DNA from: Actinomadura physcomitrii
GTDB lineage: Bacteria; Actinomycetota; Actinomycetes; Streptosporangiales; Streptosporangiaceae
Assembly (NCBI RefSeq): GCF_008923205.2
Contig: NZ_WBMS02000032.1
Coordinates: 35,827 to 99,826, forward strand
DNA: 64,000 nt
Direction: 5' to 3'
This document shows positions 56,860 to 64,000 of this stretch, in pieces; position 1 is the stretch's first letter; the number at the start of each line of letters is the position of its first letter. Below the pieces are notes generated by a model. The model had not been told where the DNA came from. It worked only from the letters and a program-made list of their open reading frames with translations, and did no database searches. Made by a program: the position numbers and the translations under genes.

Positions 56860-57552
56860 ATGAGCGATCCGGTACGACTCGACGAACTGATCGACCGCGT
56901 GATCGGGATGCGCCCGGAGAGCGACGCGCTCGCGCACCTCGCCGACGCGATGGCCGTGTCCGAACGGCTCGACGACGTCTCCGACCAGCTCGTCGGGCAT
57001 TTCGTGAACGCGGCGCGCAGCGCGGGTGCGACCTGGGCCGAGATCGGCAGAACCATCGGGGTGACCAGGCAGGCCGCCCAGAAGCGCTTCGTCACCAAAC
57101 CCGCGGACGTCGCCGCGCTCACCAAAGCCGGGCCCCAATGGACCCCACGCGCGCGGGCGATCCTGGACGCCTGCCAGGACGAGGCGCGCGCGGCCGGGCA
57201 CGACTACGTGGGCACCGAGCACATCGTCCTGGCCCTGCTGAGTCAGCCGCAGGGCCTGGCGGCGAAGGCCATCACCGAGAAGACCACGCCGGAACGGCTG
57301 CGCGAAGCGATGAGCGAGGTCTTCGGGCCGCGCTCCGACGACCTGTCGGGAGAGTTCCCCTACACCCCGCGAGGCACGAGGGCCATCGAACTGACCGCCC
57401 GGGAGGCGCAACGGCTCGGTCACGGCCATGTCGGCACGGAGCACATCCTGCTCGGGGTTCTTGCCGAGGGACATGGAGCCGGTGCGCAGGTCCTCCACCG
57501 CTTGGGCGTCGACCAACGCGGCGTCGAGGAGTGGCTGGCCACCCAGTTCTGA
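56860..57552 (+). CDS. HTH protein with two Clp N-terminal repeats
   Basis: A 230-residue protein. The N-terminal half has a helix-turn-helix (GATWAEIGRTIGVTRQAAQKRF, residues 47-68). The rest holds two Clp_N repeats (about 85-150 and 165-228; DYVGTEHIVLALLSQ and GHVGTEHILLGVLAE). The AAA+ ATPase domains of ClpC are absent, so it is not a protease chaperone itself. Clp_N repeats bind adaptors, so it may sense protein stress and act as a regulator. The two palindromes over its promoter suggest autoregulation. The last codons run into a tRNA-like sequence. Confidence 0.85.
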   Translation: MSDPVRLDELIDRVIGMRPESDALAHLADAMAVSERLDDVSDQLVGHFVNAARSAGATWAEIGRTIGVTRQAAQKRFVTKPADVAALTKAGPQWTPRARAILDACQDEARAAGHDYVGTEHIVLALLSQPQGLAAKAITEKTTPERLREAMSEVFGPRSDDLSGEFPYTPRGTRAIELTAREAQRLGHGHVGTEHILLGVLAEGHGAGAQVLHRLGVDQRGVEEWLATQF

Positions 57553-57587
57553 TCCGTAGGCCGTGGGTTCGAGTCCCACGCGACCCA
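57550..57587 (+). tRNA. 3' half of a tRNA gene (fragment)
   Basis: A T-arm with perfect 5-bp stem, GTGGG-TTCGAGT-CCCAC (57563-57579), is followed by a 7-base acceptor strand GCGACCC and A at 57587. Anticodon-arm-like sequence precedes it. The matching 5' acceptor strand (GGGTCGC) and D-arm are absent, since upstream is the Clp_N coding end. It is a fragment, not a working tRNA, and looks like the copy left by integration of a mobile element at a tRNA gene. Confidence 0.6.
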
Positions 57588-57619
57588 CGCACAAGCGGAA
57601 CAGGGTGGCGACATCGCGG

Positions 57620-58336
57620 ATGTGCACGGCGTTCCATAGGTTGGTGCTTCTGTGCTCCTCACGGCGGGCAGGGCCGGGTCCTCCTCGGCGGCCGGCCGCC
57701 CCAGGTACCGCGCGAGCCGATGCATCCCGGCGCGACCACGGCGGCGGATGCGACGATTCCTGTTTCGGCGCCGCCGCCTATACCGATGAGGGCAAGATTC
57801 CCGAGGCGGCGCTCCATGCGAGTCTGGGCTGCGGCAACCCTCTGGTCGTCGCTGAACTGCGCCCCGGTGAGACCGTCCTGGATCTGGGCTCGGGCGGTGA
57901 CGCGGATCTTGGTGGAGCGAACCTGATCGCAGCGCGCATGCGCGGAGCCGATCTGAGCGGCGCATATCTGCGGAAGGCGCAGGGGCGAGCGTGCGACGCG
58001 CGCGACGCGCTGCTCACCGGGGCGGATTTGCAGGCAAGCGAGTTCGAGGACGCCGACCTGCGCAACGCCGATCTCCGCGGTGCCGTCTTCGGGAGGGCCT
58101 GGCTCGCCGGAGCAGACCTGCAAGGCGCCGACCTACGGGCGTGCGTCTTCGGCGGGAGCCCCAGGACCACCGGCCTCCTCGAGGTGCGCATGGCGGATAC
58201 ACGTCTCGCCGGCGCCACCGGCCATGTCACCGGACCGGTCGACGTCGGCGCGACCTCACCTCAACTGATCGACGGAGATGACCTTCAACGTTGGTTCGCC
58301 GACCACAGCGCACCCGAGGTCGAAGTCAGCACCTGA
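57620..58336 (+). pseudogene. Chimeric remnant: ArsM-like segment joined to pentapeptide repeats
   Basis: In one open frame, an arsenite-methyltransferase-like segment (about 57743-57902; CFGAAAYTDEGKIPEAAL, ASLGCGNPLVVAELRPG, VLDLGSGG) stops inside the SAM-binding loop. It passes directly into pentapeptide repeats (A-D-L-x-G type; GADLSGAYL, GADLQASEF, DADLRNADLRGAVF) and a C-terminal tail to 58336. Neither part is complete: the methyltransferase lacks most of its fold and the repeats are few. The start is uncertain (ATG 57620 has no good site). It is probably a deletion fusion of two former genes. Pentapeptide proteins can protect gyrase, but there is no ground to claim that here. Confidence 0.6.
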
Positions 58337-58457
58337 GGGGGATCTCTCCTGAAGTTACGAGCTCCGACGAGGAAGCGCTCCGGTGGCGCGGGGACGGCGA
58401 GAAAACCGAGGAGAAGGGCTGAAAGTTGGCCGTCCGGGTGTGTTTCTTCTCGTCGAC

Positions 58458-59313
58458 CTACTCAGGGTGCTGTGTCGGCAGGTCGGCGAGGAAGTTCTCT
58501 TCGGCGGTCAGTGCTTGTTTGATCGATTCGGGTGAGCGGAGGACGTGGCCTTCGCCTGGGAAGGCGAGAAGGCGGGCTTGAGGGCCGAGGGCGGCGGCGA
58601 GGGCTCTGGACTGGGCGGGTGGGGTGATGGGCGGCGAAGATCTCCAGCGAGCGGTGTGCGGCGTCGGTGGCCTGGTCGAGCCGGCCGTCGCAGAGGTGGG
58701 CTTCGGCGAGGCCGATGGTGATCTGGGCGCCGCGCCGTTCGCAGGTGGCCGGGAGCGCGGCCAGTCCTCGCTGAACGCGGTGATCGCTTCCTTGACATGC
58801 CCAAGGCGGAGGTGGCATTGGCCGCGGTAGTCGGCCAGGGCCGTCCGGTCGAACTCGTACATCCACTCTTCGCGGTCTCGGGCGGCGTCGAAGTGCTCCT
58901 CTGCTTGGTGGAGAAGGGCGAGGCTGTCGTCACGTCGGCCGGTGGCGGCGAGGGTGCCGGCGGTCAGGGCGGACAGCCAGGAAAGGGTGAGGCGCGTGGT
59001 GGCCTTGGGGGCGGTGTCGAGGGCCTGACGAGCGTGGTGGACGGCGTCGTCGGCATGCCCTTCGGCTTCGTTCGCGAGGGCTTGGTAGCCGCTGATGTAG
59101 GAGGCGAGGGCCGGGTTGCCCGCTTCTGGGAGGAGGTCCCGGGCCGTCCGGTAGTAGAGGGCGGACTTGTGCGGGTCGCCGAGGTCATGCCAGATCCAGC
59201 CGGCGAAGCCGGCCGCTTCGCCGGCCGCCGATGCGATGCGATGGCGCAGCGCAGTGGACGAGGCGTTGCCGAGGAGCGCGATCAGTAGCCCCAAATGCGC
59301 TTCGACCGGGACG
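58458..59313 (-). pseudogene. Truncated, frameshifted TPR regulator fused to a peptidase tail
   Basis: From 59313 down, the frame encodes the TPR half of an XRE-TPR regulator (LGLLIALLG ... AGWIWHDLGDPHKSALYYRTA ... ALADYRGQCHLRLGHVKEAITAF) without its N-terminal HTH. Near 58770 the homology moves to another frame (GLAALPATCERRGAQITIGL, DAAHRSLEIFAAHHP), so a frameshift is present. Near 58610 the first frame resumes with an unrelated piece (ALAAALGPQARLLAFPGEGH) like the end of an S9 peptidase or hydrolase. At least two deletions and one frameshift are needed to explain it. A longer frame start at 59429 overlaps the next remnant and is not supported. Confidence 0.65.
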
Positions 59314-59615
59314 CTCATCTGCGCGGATGTCGCCGCGAGCTGTCCATTCTCTTGTGCACGGTGCTGTTCCGCGCCGCCGGACTCGAATGGTACGAGCAAG
59401 GCGACGCCTGGCATCTCATCGCCCAACATCGCCCCTCGCCCGCCGACATGCCAAGAGGTCGGCTGGAAGCGATGGCCGAGTCCCTCCGGCTGTTGATGTC
59501 AACCGATTTCGCCTCGGACGGCCCGCCGCTGAGCGAAATCGGTCCCCTGCCGTTCACCGCCGAATGGGCAGGCGCCTTCCACCGCGCCGCCCACACAGCA
59601 GTCTTCAACGAGTGA
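59295..59615 (+). pseudogene. Fragment like the C-terminus of a thiopeptide/lantibiotic dehydratase
   Basis: A 106-residue frame. RELSILLCTVLFRAAGLEWYEQGDAW resembles the C-terminal domain of 'thiopeptide-type bacteriocin biosynthesis' proteins (SpaB C-terminal-like), where a R-A-A-G-x-x-W-Y/F-E-Q-G-D motif is common. The remaining SpaB fold, the LanB body and any precursor peptide gene are absent. It abuts the truncated TPR gene on the other strand. It is either a relic or a very small stand-alone protein. Confidence 0.45.
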
Positions 59616-59808
59616 AGGCTCACTCGGAAGACGATCACCGATTTGGCTCATGACATCGGCCACAGCGATCGTCGGCTGGCCCCTCGTCCACTGCACTCGC
59701 AGCGACTTGAGGCATCCGCAAGTGGCCACGTCCACGTGTGGCGAGACGGCGGCGGCCCGGCGCGTTCCGCAGGACAATCGCCTCCAGGGACGCACGATCG
59801 GGGGCACG

Positions 59809-62160
59809 GTGGAGCGGATACCCGGCTGGGCCGACGACCCGGTACTTCGTCGGCAGGTGGAGTCGCTCAACGAGGCGGACCGGGCCCAGTTGATCGAAGA
59901 CATCGCGGAGTCCGAACTGGTCCGCGAGGCGCTGGTCGAGGTGCACGGCGTTCTGGGCGAACCGGAGCGGATCCTGGAGATCGCCAGGCGGCGGCCCGAA
60001 CTGCTCAGTGCCGAGGCCGACCGGCAGTTGTGGTTCGCCATCGAGTCGCTGGACCGCGACCGTTCGGACACCGAACGCCTCTTCGCGGAGCTACTGGAGA
60101 ATCTTCGGGATTTCCTCCTCAGCCTTCGGAGGGATGGGCCTGACGAGTGGGAGGACCTCGTGTCCACCCGAGAAGAAGGATCAGCCGATCCACTGGCCAG
60201 GGCGGCTCTGCTGGTGAGGACGGGACGCCCCGAGGAGGGGATCACCGCGATCGAGGACGTCCGGCGCACCGCCCGGGAGGCCGGCGATTGGGCCGTGGTG
60301 GGCGAGGCCGAGCTGATGTACTGCATGGCCTACCAGGTGCTCTCCGGGGAAGGGCCCGAACGGATGCGCGTCCTTCGGGAACGGTCGCAGGAAGCAGAGG
60401 CGGCCTTCCGGAGGGCGAACGACGCCTCCGGGATCGTGCGGGCGCTCGAACGGCAGGTCGGCGTGATGCTGGAGGATCGCGACGCCGACGCCGTCCAGTA
60501 CGTCCTCGGCAAGCTCGAGCGGATGGATGCGGACGCCGCTCGGTGGTGGAGCCGGTATGCCGTCGCCTTATTGTCCGCGCCGGACGATCTCGACACGGCA
60601 GCGGAGGCCCTGGCCTGGTGCGTGGAGAACACCGCCCTGCTCGACGCGGCCGAGCGAAAGCACTGGGAAGACGAGTGCCAACGCAAGCTGGACGTGCTGA
60701 CCGGCGCCCCGGCGCCCGCTCGCCCGCCCCGCAGCCTCCGGGACCGGCTCGCCGCGGCGCTCGACGCCGCCGAACCCGGCCGCCGGCTCGTGCAGGTACT
60801 CGATGAGGCGGAGGCACTCCGGACCGGCATCAGCTCGGCGGTCAAGCAGCGCGAGTTGTCCGCCTACCTGGAGAGCTTCTATCTTCTTGCGGCGCACGCC
60901 GCCGGGGAAGCGGGCACTCCAGAGTCCGCGATGGACATCAGGGAGCGCAACACCAGCCGGGCCCTGCTGTCGCAGCCGCTCATGACCATCCTCTGGGACC
61001 ACGCGGGCGGCCGGCCCTCCCGGGAGACGGCCGAAATAAACACCGCGCTGGTCCTGGCGAAGGCAGACGGCGACGAGCGCACCCTGCGGTACTGGCTCGC
61101 ACGGCGGCGGGAGGCGGACGGTGCCGCAGAGGAGCGGGTAAAGGCAGCCCGGAAGGCCCCGGTCGGCCGCCGGTTCACCCCGGCCTCCTGCGCTCGCCTG
61201 CTCCAGGTGCTCGCGCCGGACGACGCCGTCGTCCAATACTCTCCCGACGGCGCCGTCTCAGTGCTCACCGCCGACGGTGTCCGCGCGGTACCGCCCTACG
61301 ACCCTGATGCGCTGGCCGACGCATGCGCCGCCTATCTCGGCGCGGTGCGCGACTCCGACACCCGAAAGCGGCGGTCCGCCGAGATCGAGATTGAACGTGC
61401 CTGTGTGGCGCCGCTCCGCCGGCATCTCGGCGCCAAAGAACGCGTGTTCCTCATCCCCTCTGGCCCGCTGTGGGGTGTGCCTTTGGGGGCGATCGGCGCC
61501 CTGGAGGGCCCCCGATGCTCGGTAGTGCCCAGCATGAGTGTCCTGGAGCGGCTGCTCCAGCGGAGGCTTCCGGCCCGCAGGCTTCCACTGTTCTTCGGCA
61601 TGGCCGATCCCGACGGATCCCTCCCGCACGCGGCGGCCGAGGTCGCCGAAGCGGCCTCGTGCTTCCCCGACGCCTTCACGCTGACCGGTGACGCCCTCGA
61701 CTTCGAGGCGATCCTCAACCTCATGGATGTGGACGTCGCGCACATCGGCTGCCACGGCGAGTTCTTCGCCGACTATCCCGAGCTCAGCTATCTCCACATC
61801 GCGGGCGCGGGCCGCCGGGCGGCGTGGCTGTTCTGCCACGACCTCACCCGGGTCGCGCTCAGCGCGCGTCTCCTCGTCGTGGCGGCCTGCCATGCGGGAA
61901 ACGGGGTCGCGTTGCCCGGCAATGAGTACGTCGGGTTCCCCGGAAGCCTTCTCGTCCAGGGGGCGCAGACCGTGCTCGCTCCGCTCTGGGCCATCGACGA
62001 CCGGTCCACCGGCGCCTTCATGCGCCACTATCACAGGCACTACGCCCGCGACCGCTCCGCTTACGCCGCGCTCCGCCACGCCCAAGAACGGCTGCGGGCG
62101 GATCAGCCGACCGCGGATCCCGTCCACTGGGCGGGCTTCCAGCTGTTCGGGCTGCCATGA
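59809..62160 (+). CDS. CHAT-domain (caspase-like) protease with helical N-terminal region
   Basis: A 783-residue protein. The N-terminal 480 residues are helical and TPR-like. The C-terminal 300 are a CHAT domain: SGPLWGVPLGAI (about 560), the catalytic His in AHIGCHGEFF (about 650), and the Cys in LVVAACHAGNG (about 695), then VLAPLWAIDD and the final WAGFQLFG. The Cys-His pair is intact, so a working cysteine protease is expected. The GTG at 59809 is preferred, with a purine-rich GGGGGC shortly upstream. The 53 extra codons from the ATG at 59650 have poor codon use. It is coupled to the next gene by an ATGA overlap. Confidence 0.85.
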   Translation: MERIPGWADDPVLRRQVESLNEADRAQLIEDIAESELVREALVEVHGVLGEPERILEIARRRPELLSAEADRQLWFAIESLDRDRSDTERLFAELLENLRDFLLSLRRDGPDEWEDLVSTREEGSADPLARAALLVRTGRPEEGITAIEDVRRTAREAGDWAVVGEAELMYCMAYQVLSGEGPERMRVLRERSQEAEAAFRRANDASGIVRALERQVGVMLEDRDADAVQYVLGKLERMDADAARWWSRYAVALLSAPDDLDTAAEALAWCVENTALLDAAERKHWEDECQRKLDVLTGAPAPARPPRSLRDRLAAALDAAEPGRRLVQVLDEAEALRTGISSAVKQRELSAYLESFYLLAAHAAGEAGTPESAMDIRERNTSRALLSQPLMTILWDHAGGRPSRETAEINTALVLAKADGDERTLRYWLARRREADGAAEERVKAARKAPVGRRFTPASCARLLQVLAPDDAVVQYSPDGAVSVLTADGVRAVPPYDPDALADACAAYLGAVRDSDTRKRRSAEIEIERACVAPLRRHLGAKERVFLIPSGPLWGVPLGAIGALEGPRCSVVPSMSVLERLLQRRLPARRLPLFFGMADPDGSLPHAAAEVAEAASCFPDAFTLTGDALDFEAILNLMDVDVAHIGCHGEFFADYPELSYLHIAGAGRRAAWLFCHDLTRVALSARLLVVAACHAGNGVALPGNEYVGFPGSLLVQGAQTVLAPLWAIDDRSTGAFMRHYHRHYARDRSAYAALRHAQERLRADQPTADPVHWAGFQLFGLP

Positions 62161-63797
62161 GCACCGCGGACAGGGACCTGAACATCCCGCCAGAATCGAA
62201 CGACGCCGAGCCACCGGAAGCGTTGATCCTCGGGATCGACATCGAGGAGATCTACCAGACGTTCGCGGAACTCCCAGCGGCCTGGCTCGCCACGGCCGCC
62301 CGGTCCGGCGAACTTCGACTGCTCGACCGGAAGGTACGGCGCGCGGTCACAACGCTGCTGGAAATGGGCGTGTCCGCCCTGGTGGCCGAGTCGCTGGAAC
62401 GGGCGGCGGCCTTCCGGCCAGACCAGCCCGGGTTCGACGAGCCCCTCATGGAGACCGGTCTCTCCCTCGACCGGGTGATGTACGAGATCCGCGAGCAGCT
62501 GCCCGATGGGAGCGCCGCCTGGTACGACGTCGGTGTAATGGTGGCCCGGGTCCAGATGTGCCACACCATGATCGTCGACGCGGGGCACCTGCCGGAGGTC
62601 GCCGACCTGTACCGGCGCGAGCTCTCGCGAGCGCTGCCCATCACCGCGCACATGCTCACGGTCGCACTGCGGGACGCCGGCGACGGGCTCGGCCACCGGA
62701 TCGCGGCGGCGCTGGAGGAGCTGCTCGTGGTGTGCGCCGAGGAGGATCCAGACTCCGCGGGCCTCCCGCCGGCTCTCACGGAGGTCTTCGCGGCGCTCGG
62801 CGCCGTGGAAAGGAACCTCGGCGGCCTGCCCGAGCCGCCCGATCCAGAATCCGATGATGGGGCGAATCCCGGAGAGGATGCCGAATCTCGGCACGGGTCG
62901 GAGACGGAGACCTGGTGGCGGGACGTGGGCGCCCAGCGTCAGACCGCGCTTTCGCTGGCGAAAGAGGACCGGCTGGAGGAGGCCGACGAGGCGTTCACCG
63001 CACTGCTGCTGGACCTTCGCACGAACCTGTTCCTGGCCCATCCCCTTTGTATGGAAATCCAACTCGACCGGTGCTGGGTCCTGGCGAAACTCGGAAAGAC
63101 CGACCTGGCCGTGGACACCGCGCACGACGTCGCTTGTGGGGTCGAGTACTTGCACGACCCGGCCGACCTGGACGCGATCGACCTCCAGTTGAGGGCGTTG
63201 CGCTTTCTGGAGGAGGTCGGTGCGCGCCCAGAGGCCGATCTGATCCGAACGGAGTACCTCGGCTGGCTGGCGGACGCGTCCCCAGACGCGCTCGAACCTC
63301 CGCTGCGGGCGGCGCGCGAACGGCTGCTCGACCTGACCGGCGCCGCGGCACGGCGCGAGTCCGCGGCGGCACGGCGCGCCGAACTTAAGGCCTTGCCCAT
63401 TGCACAACGCGTTTCCGGGCTGAAACGGCTGCATGCCGAGCTCGTCCGTGCTCAGGGCCCGGGCCATTCTGTGACGCTGACCATCGCGTACGACCTGGCC
63501 ATGGCAAGGTTGGCGGCGGGCCAAGAGCGGCGTGCCGCCCGCGTGGCCCGCGCCGCCCTCACTGCCTGCGACCGGGCGCACGGGCCCGACGCCCCGCTGT
63601 CGGTGCTGACCGCAGTGTGGGTCTGGTTCGTGCTGATGAGCTCGACGACTCTCGGGCCGCGGCTGCTGGCGCTCAACGAACGCATCCGTTGGCTGGCCGA
63701 CGCCGACCCGGACACGTTGACTGGCGACCTGCGGGAGGCGTGGAAGATGTACACCGGTCTGCTCCGCGTCATCGACGGGCAGGCAAGTCCGGAATGA
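62157..63797 (+). CDS. Helical repeat partner of the CHAT protease
   Basis: A 546-residue protein of unknown family. The N-terminal half (about 20-220) is helical. An acidic, low-complexity linker follows (about 225-250; PEPPDPESDDGANPGED). The C-terminal half has TPR-like helix pairs (ALSLAKEDRLEEADEAFTAL, QLDRCWVLAKLGKTDLAVDTA, TIAYDLAMARLAAGQERRAARVA). Its start overlaps the CHAT stop (ATGA), so the two are made in fixed ratio and likely bind each other. Its end overlaps a convergent gene by 29 bases. A role as sensor, substrate or inhibitor of the protease is open. Confidence 0.75.
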   Translation: MSTADRDLNIPPESNDAEPPEALILGIDIEEIYQTFAELPAAWLATAARSGELRLLDRKVRRAVTTLLEMGVSALVAESLERAAAFRPDQPGFDEPLMETGLSLDRVMYEIREQLPDGSAAWYDVGVMVARVQMCHTMIVDAGHLPEVADLYRRELSRALPITAHMLTVALRDAGDGLGHRIAAALEELLVVCAEEDPDSAGLPPALTEVFAALGAVERNLGGLPEPPDPESDDGANPGEDAESRHGSETETWWRDVGAQRQTALSLAKEDRLEEADEAFTALLLDLRTNLFLAHPLCMEIQLDRCWVLAKLGKTDLAVDTAHDVACGVEYLHDPADLDAIDLQLRALRFLEEVGARPEADLIRTEYLGWLADASPDALEPPLRAARERLLDLTGAAARRESAAARRAELKALPIAQRVSGLKRLHAELVRAQGPGHSVTLTIAYDLAMARLAAGQERRAARVARAALTACDRAHGPDAPLSVLTAVWVWFVLMSSTTLGPRLLALNERIRWLADADPDTLTGDLREAWKMYTGLLRVIDGQASPE

Positions 63798-64000
63798 CCG
63801 TCCGGACGGGCACCAGGACGGTGGTCCAGTCGCCCGCCGGACCTCCTGGTGCGGCCATCTCGCGGCGGTTGCGCCAGGTGTGGAGGGCGGTTGCAGCGGA
63901 GCGGAGCGGTGGAGCGTCGATGGGGGGCAGGTTGAACGGGGCGGAGGAGACCTCTTCCTCCGACACGATGAGTACGCACCAGTCCAGGGCGGACGCCCCG
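63769..64000 (-). CDS. 3' end of an unidentified gene, cut by the window
   Basis: The last 76 or so residues of a minus-strand gene that continues past 64000. The readable end (LDWCVLIVSEEEVSSAPF ... ALHTWRNRREMAAPG ... VPVRTVIPDLPARR) is open to the window edge, so the GTG at 63966 is probably internal. I recognise no family. It converges on, and overlaps by 29 bases, the partner gene of the CHAT protease. Confidence 0.55.
   Translation of the reverse strand, partial: GASALDWCVLIVSEEEVSSAPFNLPPIDAPPLRSAATALHTWRNRREMAAPGGPAGDWTTVLVPVRTVIPDLPARR

Noticed and set aside
57550..57587. A complete tRNA gene
   Set aside because: The 5' acceptor strand and D-arm are missing. Only the 3' half can be folded.
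56794..57627. A 277-codon minus-strand frame ending across the Clp_N gene, with VGLEPTAYG near its start
   Set aside because: That peptide is the known spurious product of reading a tRNA gene backwards. It supports the tRNA fragment, not a protein.
59650..59808. The ATG at 59650 as start of the CHAT gene
   Set aside because: The added 53 codons have mixed codon use and no ribosome-binding site. The GTG at 59809 fits better, though this is not certain.

Overview
The window is very GC-rich, with long open frames on both strands, GTG/TTG starts, and gene families typical of mycelial actinobacteria: a DUF397 / XRE-DUF5753 / ATPase trio, PASTA-free Ser/Thr kinases and modular PKS/NRPS genes. I infer an actinomycete, possibly of the Thermomonosporaceae (Actinomadura-like). 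The species cannot be read from the sequence. The left edge is a C/G homopolymer that looks like an assembly end. The right edge cuts a minus-strand gene.

Layout. (1) 0.2-3.5 kb: a whiJ/abaA-like regulatory trio and a soluble Ser/Thr kinase with TPRs. (2) 3.6-14.5 kb: a minus-strand defence operon (HTH-methylase-specificity fusion, HsdM, HsdS, an AIPR protein, HsdR), divergent from a DEDDh exonuclease-BRCT gene, with a perfect inverted repeat between them. (3) 15.6-24.6 kb: a lipoprotein, unknown membrane and soluble proteins, an AraC regulator/hydrolase pair, a methyltransferase, an atypical LuxR regulator and several broken genes, including a kinase-WD40 remnant, a fragment with a RHIM-like motif and an Ig-like tail. 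(4) 25.5-29.7 kb: a three-gene operon of an oxidoreductase-methyltransferase fusion, a flavin monooxygenase and an MFS exporter, then a decayed tyrosine recombinase. (5) 30.3-56.1 kb: a hybrid PKS-NRPS biosynthetic cluster. (6) 56.1-59.6 kb: an XRE-cupin regulator, a Clp_N-HTH protein, a tRNA 3'-half and several gene remnants. (7) 59.8-63.8 kb: a CHAT protease and a translationally coupled partner.

The biosynthetic cluster is the main find. A 15.7-kb operon encodes ACP, PKS (KS-AT-DH-KR-ACP), NRPS (TubC docking, Cy-like, A, PCP, C-terminal acyl-ACP-reductase-like domain), thioesterase, two acyl-CoA dehydrogenases, a fatty-acyl-AMP ligase and a second ACP. Around it lie a KAS III, a double methyltransferase, a SufS-like cysteine desulfurase, a NodU/TobZ carbamoyltransferase, a P450 and an SMP-30-like propeller protein. 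The A-domain residues spell the cysteine code. A plausible route is: the ligase loads a small or fatty acid on ACP, the dehydrogenases desaturate it, the PKS extends it, cysteine is added, and the product is released reductively, then oxidised, methylated and carbamoylated. I do not recognise the product.

Five transcription units of this cluster carry the same intergenic element: two 12-bp direct repeats on a 24-bp period. In four of the five it is followed at a fixed 9-bp distance by TTGCCC, and 13 bp later by CTCG or ATCG. This groups them as one regulon and sets the likely cluster borders at about 30.35 and 56.07 kb.
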